A DNA stretch of 64,000 nt, taken from contig OZ007510.1 of assembly GCA_963931865.1 (NCBI GenBank), forward strand, positions 10,326,993 through 10,390,992, in the 5' to 3' direction. Shown here piece by piece: positions 1 to 13,000 of the stretch. Within the stretch, counting starts at the first letter, position 1. Each line of letters begins with the position of its first letter. The position numbers and the translations under genes are program-made. The notes beneath the pieces were generated by a model. It was not told where the DNA came from. It was given only the letters and a program-made list of their open reading frames with translations, and did no database searches. Source of the DNA: Axinella damicornis. Taxonomy: Eukaryota > Porifera > Demospongiae > Axinellida > Axinellidae.

Positions 1-387
1 ATTTTGGTTGAGTCAAGTCTTCTCCTGACTGGAGTAGTTCATAGACGTTGCCAACAGGTGGATGCTCCAAAGAACTGCGCAGTCATAAATGTGTGAATCG
101 ACCGCAACGACGATTTGATGTAGCCTGACCACTAAACTAGCTTCTTCCCCTAAATTGCAGGCTAAAATAAACTCAGTAGGTACAAAGCTAGTCTACCAGT
201 GCTAGCATATCAGTTATAGCCCTCTACTGTGCCTTTGCAATCGCGGTGGGGTGTTCCGGAATGATGATGGCGGAATCCCCCCTGGTGTTCCAAATTACCC
301 ACAATAGGGTAGCGTAAAATTGAAGCTATTTAGTGGTGATTGCTGCATTACAGCCGGTTTGCAGTAGGTGGTGTTTGTGTACCGTGG

Positions 388-480
388 TAACTTGTACCGT
401 TGGTAACTTGTATATATCCAAGAGCTAGTTAGTCGTAACTTGTACCGTTGGTAACTTGTATCCAAGAGCTAGTTAGTCGT
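388..480. repeat. Short tandem duplication
   Basis: Two head-to-tail copies of about 45 bp containing TAACTTGTACCGTTGGTAAC and ending in AGAGCTAGTTAGTCG. The first copy carries an extra TATA. No coding content was seen in the first 640 bases. Confidence 0.7.
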
Positions 481-639
481 TGCTAGAATCCCTCATGGCT
501 TGGGTGTTCCGTAATACCCTCATTTCCCTTACACAATACATATAGCTATAGGCCAATGGCACATATGCGCAAAATGAATTTTTGCTCAGGTCTTAAGCTG
601 TATCTCCGGAATGGAAGGACGGATCTTCTTCAAATTTGA

Positions 640-950
640 AGCACAAGCTTCAATGAAAAGATTAGAAGAGTATTTATTTACTAAGAGAATCGCTGAAGCA
701 TAGAAACAGAAATAATGTTCCTCTATCTGATCGGACTGAAGCTCATTAATTTACCTTTGACCTCTACCGACTCAAGGAAAGACACGAAAACAGGCCATGC
801 AAGCAATTTAGTGAGTGAATGAATAGCTAAGTATGCTTAGCTTCTGTCCTACACTGAAAAAGGCCTCGGAGTTTTGGGTGAGTCCAGTCCACTCCAGTCC
901 AGTCTGTTTTCCGTTTCCATTTTCCGTTTCTGTCGTTTCCGCGAAGTCCA
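640..950. mobile_element. Partial copy of a palindromic element (full copy at 59.96-60.36 kb)
   Basis: This stretch shares long blocks with 59957-60363, including the 'gacctctaccgactcaagga' block, the 'gcttctgtcctacactga' block and the terminal 'gggtgagtccagtccactcc'. At 60 kb the blocks occur as both arms of an inverted repeat. Here mainly one arm is recognisable, so it is an incomplete copy. Confidence 0.55.
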
Positions 951-1047
951 CTTGCCCGGCATACTACTGTAGTTTTTGTCATATCATGTCATGCACTACA
1001 ATAAATACATGATAACATTCAAAATGCGGATTTTGATGAAACAAGCA

Positions 1048-1300
1048 CCATTTGAAACCACAGAGTGGTTACCTTGGATGCAGACAAGCTGGAGACAGTT
1101 CAGTGGTTATAGGAGGTTACTCAAGGGTTAGGGTAACAACCTGCAATGGCGACTGGCCCAGATCATCTTACTGACAATCTTGGAACATCTGCAAGGTCAC
1201 TGGCTACAACTGGTTGTCATGGAAATGTCATGCCCTTGTTGGCAGCAGAGATGTTTAGTGCTTATAAGATCACACGGTTATGGTTGTAAGATAATCTGGG
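1048..1300. mobile_element. Dispersed repeat, ACCACAGAGTGGTTACC family, copy A
   Basis: It starts with ACCACAGAGTGGTTACCTTG and runs through GCAGACAAGCTGGAGAC, a GGCCCAGATCAT block and a 'gcagagatgtttagtg' block. It is colinear with 13158-13395. Reverse or partial copies lie at 2800-3035, 11577-11745, 14960-15190, 16620-16760 and 17715-17755. No coding potential was seen; it looks like a non-autonomous interspersed element. Confidence 0.7.
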
Positions 1301-1558
1301 CCAGCTTCCTCTCAATTTGCCTTATGCAACTAGTCTCTGCAACCAGGGTAACCACTCTGTGGCTAAAACAACTGATTTGTTTTTGCAGTGATTAACATCA
1401 CTGCAAAAACAAATCAGTTGTTTCAACCCAGAGTGGTTACCCTGGTTAGAGACAAGCTGGAGATGGTGGTTAGAAGATAGGATCCGTCCCAGGCTTAGAA
1501 GAAGGGGTGCAGAGACTAATTGCATTAGGCAACTTGAGAGGAAGATAGTCCAGATCAT
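1296..1558. mobile_element. Inverted-repeat element of the same family
   Basis: Two arms of about 100 bp, roughly 1296-1390 and 1398-1558, are reverse complements around an AT-rich centre near 1394. The inner arms read AACTGATTTGTTTTTGCAGTG and its complement. The outer arms carry CTTCCTCTCAA and TTGAGAGGAAG. It abuts copy A of the same family. Confidence 0.7.
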
Positions 1559-1561
1559 CTA

Positions 1562-2768
1562 GGCCGTGGTGAAAACCCGGACTGGACCGGACCGGACCGG
1601 ACCGACCGGAAGTAGTTAATTAGTGCTTCCATGTGTAGAGAAAATAGTTTACTTTGGATCGTGAAGTAGCCTTCATGCAGGGAAGTCAGAGAACAGTTTA
1701 GTCTCGTGAGATGACTGATTTGCACAGTATTTTGAAGCCACGAAGCGTAAGCGAGGTACCCACGCGGGTCTAAGTCGGCCGGTAGTGGTGAGAAGCTGGC
1801 TCGCGAGATCTAGACTAGCAACGATCCGGAATTTGAGGATGACTTGAAGGAGGCAACCAGACATTTGTTGGCGTTTCACGGTTGCTAGATAATTATAAGT
1901 CAGAGAGCTGAGCCAAGCGAGTGTGAGTAATCGCATCGAGTACTAGTTATTGTATTGTCTGTGGGACTCACCCCCTGCTCTGCTATAAGCTTCACATAAA
2001 CGCAGTGGCAGATCTAGAAATTTTGAAAGGGGGGTTCAGCAGGTTGGTTGGCACATACACAGCGCAGTGGCGAAGGCGGTGCGCAGATCAAGCCGCGAAG
2101 CGCGGAAATTTTTTTTACATGTTCTTTTTAGCAATCAGGAAGCGCTCTCGTAGCATCTCTGCGCATTCTGGACACGTTCCCAGATGCAAAGAAGATTGAC
2201 TAAGTAACCAGTAAGTATCGATGTGTGGGGCTGTTAGCTTCCTTTTCATCGTCGATGGATTACGACCACCTACGTGGACGATTGAACACTGCGTTATTGC
2301 TTTATTTTCTAATTATACGTATATACAGAAACAAAGTTAATTGATGTTAAGTTAAAATTGTGTAGCAGAGTAAACAAGACTATGTCTGCCTTCCCGCGAA
2401 CGGTCAAGGTAGGTAAGTTGCTCTTACATTTAATTTCAAACATGCAGCTTGCTTTTCTGCGTTGCGTGTACAGTCTGATCAAAATACATTTTTGGGTTCT
2501 CCTTGAAAGAGGGGTTCCATGGAACCCTCGGAACCCCCCCTGGATCCGCCACTGAAACGCAACGCGAAGTACAAATGCAGTAGCAATACAGACAGTACTA
2601 CCTTTGCTGAAGCTACTTCAGGTCCCACGAAACTCCTCCAGCAGTTGCCTGCAAGTGTATACATGGTTATTAGTTTGCGCAAAATATCCAAGTCGTTTAG
2701 CTAAGTCGTTCTACAATAATTATTGCTATTTCACTTCCGGTCAGTCCGTTCGGGTTTTCACCATGGCC
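1562..2768. mobile_element. Non-autonomous TIR DNA transposon (GGCC[G/A]TGGTGAAAACC ends), copy 1
   Basis: The left end GGCCGTGGTGAAAACCCGGA mirrors the right end ...GGGTTTTCACCATGGCC. The subterminal region carries GGACC repeats. A second copy lies at 6981-8243 with the same ends and colinear internal blocks (AAGTCAGAGAACAGTTTAGT, TTTTGAAGCCAC, CTACTTCAGGTCCCAC). It contains no long ORF. A different element is nested inside at 2003-2554. Superfamily was not assigned because no clear target-site duplication was found. Confidence 0.75.
2003..2554. mobile_element. Nested TIR element (CAGTGGC[A/G]GATC ends) with 5-bp TSD AAACG
   Basis: The ends CAGTGGCAGATCTAG and CTGGATCCGCCACTG are inverted repeats. 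AAACG flanks both sides (1998-2002 and 2555-2559). The paralogous element at 7.4 kb reads uninterrupted 'cataaacgcaacgc' there, so the empty site is visible. A related end occurs near 6920-6976. Confidence 0.85.
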
Positions 2769-2799
2769 GATTATCGTAATTGTGTGATCAAAACCACTA

Positions 2800-3035
2800 A
2801 ACATCGACCTGTGCCATCAAGGGCATGAAATTTGCCATGACTGCAGACTGAACCATGCAGTTGTATAGTGACCTTGCAGATGTTCCCAAGATCAGCAGTG
2901 AGATGGGCCAGTTGCCTTCGCAGGTTGTCTTATGAACTCTATAAGCCCAACTTGAGTAAACCTCCCATAACCACGGTTCTCTGCAACCAATGCAAGGTAA
3001 CCACTCTGTGGTTGAAACAACCAATTAGCTAGTTT
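2800..3035. mobile_element. Dispersed repeat, ACCACAGAGTGGTTACC family, reverse copy
   Basis: It runs from 'ccactaaacatc...gggcatgaaattt' to 'aaggtaaccactctgtggtt', the reverse complement of copy A, with diverged middle sequence. Confidence 0.6.
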
Positions 3036-4017
3036 TTACAGTGTATGGGGCTCAGAACAGCAAGAAAGCTAATTGGTACCAGTTAATTTACCACATGTAT
3101 CTAGCTAGCAGGGCAAGACTGTCATACACACCCAAGCGTTGAACATGTAGTTAGCTAGCTGAACAATACGCAAAACTTCACTTGTCATTCTGCCATTTCT
3201 CAATTACGTCATGCTCACGTGAAGAAAGATAGTTGGCCTTCTCCTGCTTTCCGTACTGCAAGTGACGAAAAGCTGGAAACGAGCCTATGCAAGTCCTGCA
3301 ATTAGCTATGACTGGTAATATTTCATGGGAGGATTTAGCTATGCAAATGCAAGAGTATAGATTCCTGCTGTGTACATATTAGGTTGCAGCTGGGTATGAT
3401 TATCATTGCTATATTTCACGTTGCTTAACTGATCAATTATTGCGCAGTGTGTATTATCGCACAGTTCCGAAAGCCCTGCCCAGCCCATATTATAACTCAA
3501 CGTGAACAGAAGCACTGTCGTGTGCCGTAAGTTAGATACCGTCAGCTGTCTTTGCCTGTACCAGCCTTTCTGTGCCTTTCACTGTAGCTAGCTAAGTTTT
3601 TATTTATTATAATGGAGGATATGCTCTTTGCACAATAATAGACCTTTATCCATTGAGGGGTATATAAATGTACCTACATGAAAATAGCACTTAGCTATCA
3701 CAAAATTTTAACTTTCCTGAAATTCTTGAACAACTGTATCAATGGAGACAACATCCATGCATGCAATTGCAGTGCGCCCACGTTCAATCAAACATCCTTT
3801 CAATCCTGACACCACTCACATGAGGAAAGCTACCAGGCCTGCTCTCACTTTTCTGTACTGCAAGCAACAAACAGCTGGGCGGAACCGCCATGCAAACCAG
3901 GCTATAGGACTTGCACACTTTTACAGACTACGCTACAGAATATCAAAGATTTCTCACTGTCACCAATACACAAATGCTTGATATGATTTTTGAAGCATGT
4001 TTTTTTCATATCTGTAG

Positions 4018-7000
4018 TGATAATTATGACTCATGGCACCGTCAACGCCAGGCTGTGGCAAAGTCATTGACAGCAAAAAGGTCCAGAGAATTCACTGGGG
4101 CCATCAACGCAATCACCGATGACCAGCTGGTGAAAGAGATATACCAACTGAGAGATCCAGAAACGAAGGTGGTCTCTAATGTATTGAGAATGATCATCAG
4201 GTGCTCTTCTGACGGTAGGTTCAGTCAGTAAATATTTCATGCTAGATGGTGCATGGATGTACAGTTACAAAAATAGCATAAACCACCATTTCTCCACCTA
4301 GTTCTAATGTGAACTGCTACTAGTTAAACAATGGACAACTGACGTGGTCAACCATTGGTACCGTACAGAAGCATATTGTCAAGAAGGCCAATCTGAGGAA
4401 GCGGATGGAGAAGGTTGTAGAATGGGAGCTGAAGGAGATTAATGTTGACCAATTGAAATGGAACTTGCCAAGAAGCCCACTACGGAGATTGTCCAAGACA
4501 CTTTTTGGTACCTATCTTCCCATTTTTGACATGTCAAGGTGCACGCTGTAGCTACATAGTGTGATCGTCGGTCAAGGAATGTTCAAAGTGTGGCACACTC
4601 TTTGAAAAGTTAAATTGAGTTAAAATCTCCCTCCCTCATATAAGCTCCTGGTTTTAGGCATTAGGAAGCAGTTTTGATGCAAACAATTTTGATGTTGTCC
4701 ATTTAGCTGCCATTTAGCTCTGAGATTTGTGGTACTATACCAAGGGTTAGTTAACTTACTTCAATTCATTGCCACACTCTAGAGTGTCTGCTTGTAGCTA
4801 ACTTTCCACAGCCACTTTGGACCCAAGATATAAATACTAATACATGGGCAGATCAAAGGCAGTGCCATGCAGTGTGGTTGTAGCAGTGTTAGAGGTTTTC
4901 AAGTTGTTTGTCTATGGAGGTTTGCAGGTTGCTTGTCTAGCAGCATTGCATATAGGCGTGTCTTTGCAAGCCATAATTACTTAACTTAAGTACTTGTACC
5001 AATTATGGCATGCAAAGACACGCCTATACTCAATGCTGCTAGACAAGGGAGGGACACTATATACAGTGGACCCGGGACCGGGGACCGGGGACCCAAGGAT
5101 CTTCAGCTGTTACGGGAGACAGAAATGCAATTACTAGCAATCTGTGCTAATGTAAAAGCCCAAACTCACGGTTAATACTTACAAGTAGTTTCTTCGCTCG
5201 CATCGCTCACTCAGCTACTTCCCCCTCGTTCGCCTACCGTGAGTAATCCAGTACCGGACAGCTCTCTGTGCAGAGCTGCTGCTCCCCGATTGCATCTGTT
5301 TCAGCTGCTGCTCGCCGCTTGCGTCGACTTCAGCTGCTGCTCCCGACTACACGTCCGCTTCAACTGCTCCCCGTGTGTCCGCTTCAACTGCTGCTCCCGG
5401 ATTGCGTCCGCTTCAACTGCTCCCCGATTGCGTCCGCTTCAACTGCTGCTCTCCGATTGTGTCCACTTCAACTGCTGCTCGCCAGATTGCGTCCGCTTCG
5501 ACTGCTGCCCTCCGCATTCGCTTGTAGCCCCAACTGGCATGGATTCCAGCCCATGCCCGGGCGGGCGCCCGATATTCTCAAACATTCTTCGTGGAGTTCG
5601 AGGTTCAGTAAATTGAAGTATGAAGGTCGCGCGTCACAAGTCTAGTCCCGCCCCACAAACATCCCACTTCCGTCACGCACAGACACGCAGACACATGTTA
5701 AAATCTTAATGTATTGATGTTGTTACCTTGAGTATGCAAGTCAACTTTGCACAACCGATTAATACTTAGCCTCGTTCCCTGGCCGTAATCCTGGGATCCA
5801 GGCTAGGTTATTATAAATATTTGTAACAGAATTAAAGTTCAAAGTGCAATGCTATAGATACATGACAAAGGTCAAATGCTTTCTTGTAGCCTTGTGTAGT
5901 GTGCGAGAGTCTGACTCTGCGGGAGGGGCCAGAGAACGAGGTACATAAATATCTGAAAATATTCTGAAGTGGAAAAGCGATGAAGACAAGCTAGAGGGTT
6001 ATGCTGTATGCTGAAAATGTCTTCCGATTTGTGCCAAGCTGACTTGCATACTCCAGGCAATGATATAACCATGAGTTTTGGCTTGTAGTTGCATTTCTGT
6101 CTCCCATAACAGCTGAAGATCGTTGGCATGGGTCACCGGGTCCTCAGGTCCCGGGTCCTGTTTATAGTGTCCCGCTAGACAAGCAACCTGCAAACCTCTG
6201 TAAATGAAATGTGCCAAGTGCAGAGTTCATTTACCTTAACTGACCACCAATTAGTTTGGTAACACCTGCACACTTTGTAATCACAAAGGTGCAGGTGTGA
6301 CAAATCTAATCTAATTAGTGGTTAGTTAAGGCAAGTGAACTCTGCACTTGGCACGTACTTTTAAAAGTGCCAGTGAAGTGTGGCCATTCACTTACCTTAA
6401 GTGCCAAGTGCAGAGTTCACTTACCAACTAACTAGGCATGCGTGCGTAATGTGGAAACAGAATTGCAGAGTCAGAGGTGGCGAAGCGAAGTCGAGAAATA
6501 AATTGTCTGCTCTGGGGTCTCCTGTGCATATGGCTAGCTACTATTCTGAGGGGTTTATTCCCATTTGGTCAATTCCCATTTGGTCAATTCCCATTTCGTC
6601 AATTTCACTTTGACAATTCCCACTTTGTCAACTTCTCACTTTGTTAATTCCCACTTCATCAACATTGACCATGTGGGAATTGACAAAGGGAGATATTGAC
6701 AAAGTGGGAATTGACGAAGTGAAATTGACGAAGTGGGAATTGACCAAATGGGAATTGACCACCTTCTGGGTTACACCACACATTTAGTCAGGAGATTCCA
6801 TAGAACGACGCTCAAATTCCCTTTGCGTACCATTCTGTGGTGCCATTGACTGACTGCAGCCAATTATATTAACAGTTTGCGGCTCTGCGCACACGCCTTC
6901 GGCGGTGCACTGCGCCAACCAACCTGGCCTGCTGAACCCCCCCCCCCCCCTTCTAAATTTCTGGATCTGCCACTGGGCAGGGCCATGGTGAAAACCTGGA

Positions 7001-10000
7001 CCGGACCGGAAGTAGTTAATTAGTGTTTCCACGTGTCGAGAAATAATTTAGTTTGGATCATGAAGTAGGCATTGCGGCATTGCCTCGTGCAGGGAAGTCA
7101 GAGAACAGTTTAGTCTCACGAGTTGGACAGTATTTTGAAGCCACAAAGTGTTAGCGAGCTGAGGTAGCCACGCGGGTCCAAGTCTGCCGGTAGCAACGAC
7201 CCCGAATTCGAGGATGGCTTGAAGGAGGCAATCAGGCATTTGTTGGCATTTCATGGTGCTAGGTAGCTAAGTCAGAGAGCTGAACCAAGAGAGTGTGAGT
7301 AATCAAAAGCATCGAATACTACTTATTCTACTAACCATTAGATTCACCCCCTGCTCTGCTATAGCTAAGCTTGACATAAACGCAACGCTAAATACAAATG
7401 CAGTAGCAATACAGACAGTACCTTTGCCAGGGGTGTAAGATGTTTTGTAGTAGGGGGGTTGATGTGACGGACAGGTAGACTCAGTGGGCGGGCGAAGCCT
7501 GTCCTAACTAGGGGGGACCGAGGGCATGCCCCCCGGGAAAATTTTTGCTTTTAGGCACTCTGAGACTAATTTTGGTGCAATCTGAGCTGCATTGTACTGA
7601 GGTTGATTTTATGATGAAAAATGGTAGAATGACACAACAACAACAACAACAGAGCCAGCGCCATCATCACTATCTGCACCTTGCTGCTGTGTCTCGACAA
7701 CTGGTTCAGTGTTCACAGTCACCGACAATTCCTGCGATGGGTCCTGGTCAGTTTCTGTAGGACGAAAAAGTGGTACACTGATACCAGGTACCACTGTGAC
7801 GTGACAAGCAAAAACATTTAAAATGTAACAGGCTATAGGGATACCAGAACGGCAAAAACTAAGGAAACAAGGTAGGGATGATCACACAAAACATGAAGTG
7901 TACAATCCCCTCTACAGAGATCTTTTTCCATATACGTGTATAATGAAGAAAGATATGTAGGGGGGATTGTACACCATGCCGCATACCGCATGCTATAGTG
8001 CTTACACTGACTACACGTGGCTGTGCGGAAGGGGGGCGGAGCCCCCTGCCTTTGCCCCACCGGTTCTTATGCCAGTGTTTGCTGAAGTTACTTCAGGTCC
8101 CACAAAACTCCAGCAGTTGCCTGTAAGTGATACTATGTTATTAGTTGAAGTTTGCGCAAAACATCTGAGTCGTCACGCTGAGCAAGTCGCTCTACAATAA
8201 TTGCTATTTCACGTCCGGTCCGGTCCGCGTTTTCACCACGGCCACTTGGCAGTATCTGATTTACAATGCCACTCAGCTTTCAGGCTGCGCGCCTTCTGGG
8301 TGTACAGCCCTGGTAGACGTGTTACCAATTAACTATTACATGTATACCACTCGGAGAGAATTGTTTGTTAGTAGCGAGAGAATTTCCCTTGCAATTACTT
8401 CACGCGTAGGCAGGCCCGTAGCCAGCTTTTCCAGGATGGGGGTTTGCTACAGGCACTGCCGAAGGCAGTGAATAGAGGCGCATAGCAATCCTCGCGAAGC
8501 ACAGAAATTTTTTGTCAGGGTTGTTTTTTCAGTTACCTAGATGGGCTCTCGTAGCACCTTCACCGCTTCGCACTGCACTGTCACTGCTTCTGGTTTGCTC
8601 GCAATCCGTGACCGTCGCGTCTCACTCACGACGTGGATCGTGGAAAGTATCGATGCATCAATGTATGTGGTAAACGAGGATCATTTTGTGAATTCATCTT
8701 GTTCCAATTCCGGGCTGATCACAGTCTGGGAACAATTTAACATCGCTGCACCTTCTTTACTAGGCTCGGTACTGGTAGCAGCAGGCACTCGTAGTACAGC
8801 GAAGCTTTAGCCACCTTATGTGTGGAGGATAGAGAAATTTTAAGGGGTTCGATCGAACCCCTCGAACCCCCTCCTGGCTGATTCTGTGTATGTGTATATG
8901 TGTGACTTATAAGCCAATATGTCAGCTGGGTTCAAGCTTGTTCACATAGCCTGAAGCCAGACCTGTACACTGCTTTCTTCTCACAGTTTGGTTCTACATT
9001 TTGCTTGGAAAACGACTTGAACAGCTACCAACCACACTGTCTGTGGAGTTTTTAGAAGCCGTCACGATATTTGAGTATTTCGAGGATATTAGCAACGTCT
9101 ACTTCCTGTCCGACAAAGCTAAGTTGGTAAATGTACGGGATGGGCTGCAAATGATGTACAACACAGCTTTTCCATACATCAAAGAAATAGTGCGCGAAAA
9201 TCAGGAAAGGGAGACGATATCTGAAGAAACACTTCCTCAGCACAACTTTATCAAGAATATCTCAGATGGAACACTGAGCATGCGTGAAATTGTCTTCAGT
9301 ACATTGGATGTACTCTTGCCTGGGATGAGAGAGGTAAGTCATAAGAATTGACTGTTGGCAAGCAGTTACAGATATTAGGAACTGTTATAGCTGGGATGAT
9401 CATTCAATGTTCTTTTTATCCTTTTATACCCATAGGTATCTACGAATCTACTTTGGTGTCTCTACTTTCTTGCCCGTGAACCTGTTGCTCAAGAGAGACT
9501 GCGCAAGGAATTACATGGAGCAATAGGTATGGAAGAGCCAGTGACACCATCCCACATATACAACATGCCCTACCTTGAAGGCTGCTTCAATGAAGCTATG
9601 AGGTAAGATATTAACACTAGCTAGCTATACCTGTAGCCCAACAAGTTTGATCAGGAATAGTGACACCCTCTTGACCAATCAGACTGCTTATGCAGTATAT
9701 GGTGTTTAATGCTAGTTAAATCGACTAAGCGTGCATTCTGTAATCAGGGCAGGCTCTGCGCTTGCATTCTCACTGCATGCTTTTTGTTCTGCCAGCCAAC
9801 TATAGTAGCTAGCTAGCTAGCTAGCTATTGTTGCCAGTCGCTGCAGCCACTATTTGCACTTGGAACCGCTTCCAAAGTATTCCCACCCATGTACCCATCC
9901 CCTCCGGATTACACTGATTAATACTCCGTCTGGAATAGACATGATCTGAGTTGGGCCAATACCTGGAGGCTCCACCCCCATACCCCCAAGCTTTGGACAG

Positions 10001-13000
10001 TATACTCTGTAGCAGGGTGCAAGCTTATTACTGGGTACTTGATAAGACCAAGGTGTAGCTACGTATACTAGCTATAGAGATGCTTGCATGTTGTAGTTTG
10101 AGTTGCCATCACATGCACCCTAGTTGCAACATGTATATGGGCTGTGGCAGCAGTTTCATCATGAGAGAGAGATAATATACAAGAACGCTCCAGCCCAGAG
10201 GCCCTTTCCATCTCAATCGCACCTCTCCATGCTGTTCAAACTTGAACATTATAGGCTCCAGCCCGAAACTCTGGCCATGCACCTTTACCCCATGCGCATG
10301 TGCAGCAGGGGGTAGAGTGATCGGTTTGTCTGTCAGTCAGTCTGTCTGTCTTTCCATCCAAGTGGTTTGAGCAGTGAAGGCCTTGTTGAAGGCTTACCGG
10401 GTATTTCAGGATAGAAGTGTCAGAATTCAGAAACTACTAGCGTCTACAGTGTACATAACTCACAGACCAGAGATCCGCTTGAGAGGCTGAAAAAATTTGC
10501 GTGAATGTCGACGATTAGCTGTGTTCTAATTTATACAACTTGACCACACCCTGTTTATAACATTACTGCCACAACTTACGGTATCTTCAATAAGCTATAT
10601 TAATCTCATCGTGCATGCTGTATTGCATGAATGATCGGCATTTAAAACGTCGCGCACGGGGTACATGCTCTGCTGAGCACCTCTAGTTAACTATGCAACT
10701 TTCGCCTGGAATTTACTGAGAATGTCATTGCGGTCACAACCCTCGAAGGTTGAGTAGCATCTTGTATTGTCACCAAACCCCCTGTTTTGTGAGTGCGCGC
10801 TCGGGGTACGGTCTGGGAATGAGATTAGCCCCCCTTGATGGAAAACAGGTCCATGACAGATGTTTAGTGCACAATTGTGGTTGTAGCTATGTCTTGTAGA
10901 TAATCAGGGCCAGCTTTAGGCCTGGGCATCATATAAAAGGCGAGCATTAACCCTTTAAGCCCCATTGACGTCTATAGACGTCATTTAGACCCTATGCACT
11001 TGTAGGGCTTCTCGTCAGTCCACAAAAAGGCTTCAGAGGGCCTAGGGACGAATTTGAGGGACGAACTCAAAAATTTGGTCAGATTTCGGCACGCATCCCC
11101 CACTAAACGTTGTGGGCGTTTTTAGATTTTAATGAGATTCATTGATCCGAGGATTTTTGGAATCTAATGATATTCATAGACCCCACCCAGGGCCTCAAGC
11201 AAATTGGTGGTGTAAGGTGCCATCAGTAAGATCTGGTCCAAGTTTAGGGAAATGCTGGGCGAAAATCTGGCTGACATCCACCTTTGACCTCCGATTGCTG
11301 GGCTTGTGGGGGGTCATGAATATCATTAACAGTATTGCCAGAGGGGTCTCTCCATGTGTACGGGCCCCACCAAGTTTGGCCACTGAGGAGCGAATGCTGC
11401 GGGAGAGGAGTACCTACGAATGTGGTGTGCGCTGAATGCATGAAAATGTGTCGCCAGCGCGCGACCTTCGAACTCACCAATGTTTAGTACAGACTTCAAT
11501 GGAAAAGTACTCCAAAACTGTCTGGGAAAGGACTCCGAATGAGACGTCACGTACGATCACATACCTTAGGCCTTAGACTAAAGTTGTCTATTGCATAAGG
11601 CAACTTGAGAGGAAGCTTGCCGAGATTATCTTACAACCACAGCCGTGTGATTTTTAACCACTAAACATCTCTGCTAGCTGCCATCAAGGGCATGAAATTT
11701 CCATGACAACCAGTTGTACAAAGCTAGTGACCTTGTACAGGCAAATTAGAGTTTGACCTTAAACAAATTGCAACACAAGGTTTTACAACTGTTTCCTAGA
11801 CAGAAAAATGTCCTCTATAAAAGTACCACGGAATACCTTGAGGGGAAAGTACTGAAATAGTAACATTTATAAATTAATTAAAACAATAATTATTGCACAT
11901 TTAAATTTTTTTTAAAATCATTGCAACCCAAGTTCTTTCAACTGTTTCCTAGACAGAAAAATGTCCTCTATGACATACTAAAAGTCCCAAGGAATACCTT
12001 GAGGGGAAAGTACTGAAATAGTAACATTTATAAATTAATATAAGTGTACCGTTTCTGAGATTTGGAGAGATTCTTTTGTATTAGCATATATTGCGTGTAC
12101 GTCGTATCCCTACATACAGAGTCTACCGACTCTGCGATTAAAACAATTATTGCACATTTCCTGCATTTTAATTTTAAATCATTGCAACACAAGTTCTTTC
12201 AACTGTTTCCTAGACAGAAAAATGTCCTCTATAACATACTAAAAGTCCTAAGGAATACCTTGAAGGGAAAGTACTGAAATATTAAAAACAATTAATTAAT
12301 TATTTCACAATTTCTGCAAATTGGAGTTTGACCACAAATTTCTGCATTCTTGATGACTAACTATGCTACAGAGAATGCAGTGTCGAAAAGCATGGCAGAA
12401 GTTTCCTCCAGCTGGCTATTTGGTCGATACTTTCCCCTACCACATCTTACGTACACTCAACCAGGGATAGCAAGATTAAGATTTGATCGCCCACCAACTT
12501 TTCTAGCTCAGTTTTCACCTATGCATGCCAGTCGGTAAACTTTTCAATAAACCAGAGGGTTCATGGTGTACAAGTACACACAATGCATTATGCAATGAGC
12601 CTCATGTAATGGCAGCATTCTGGTGTATAGCAGGCTGGCTGCAGTCATCGAAAAGCCCAGATTATATCAAAAGCTGGGGCATCAATAATTATCGCCAATG
12701 CTGGATGATAGTGAGCATTGGCGTGCCGTTGAGTTTGACCAAATGCATGCAGGATACTATCATGCAAAGTGATTTGGAATGCATCTGTGTGTATGCAGGG
12801 GCATTCAGGTGCAGGCCGCTATTCAGCCACTGTATTGATAATTATGTGAAGTTATGACATCATAATCTGGACATTGCACAATTATTGATCATTGTAATTG
12901 GTTGAGCTGAAATTGGTCATAAGTGAGCATCCAGTTGCAGATCGAGTGGGGGTTGGCCAGTAACATCATCATATGCATAGTGGTTATTTAGGGAGCAAAC

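Larger units (their letters stand above)
4917..6200. mobile_element. Long-TIR element in P450 intron 1
   Basis: The left arm (about 4917-5175) holds GAGGTTTGCAGGTTGCTTG, GGGACCGGGGACC runs and 'gggagacagaaatgcaa'. The right arm (about 5990-6200) holds the same blocks reversed, ending GCAACCTGCAAACCTC. Arms are roughly 250 bp. The left arm is interrupted by the hairpin at 4932-5047. Confidence 0.6.

Noticed and set aside
4375..4550. Lys/Glu-rich open stretch KHIVKKANLRKRMEKVVEWE
   Set aside because: Open for about 60 codons with an AG in front, but it does not fit between the phase-matched P450 exons 1 and 2.
8836..8880. tRNA B-box-like GGTTCGATCG
   Set aside because: No cloverleaf or A box around it; it is within a repeat with CCCCTCGAACCCC.
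12525..12857. 110-codon ORF in P450 intron 3
   Set aside because: No domain, no splice partner, flanked by repeats.
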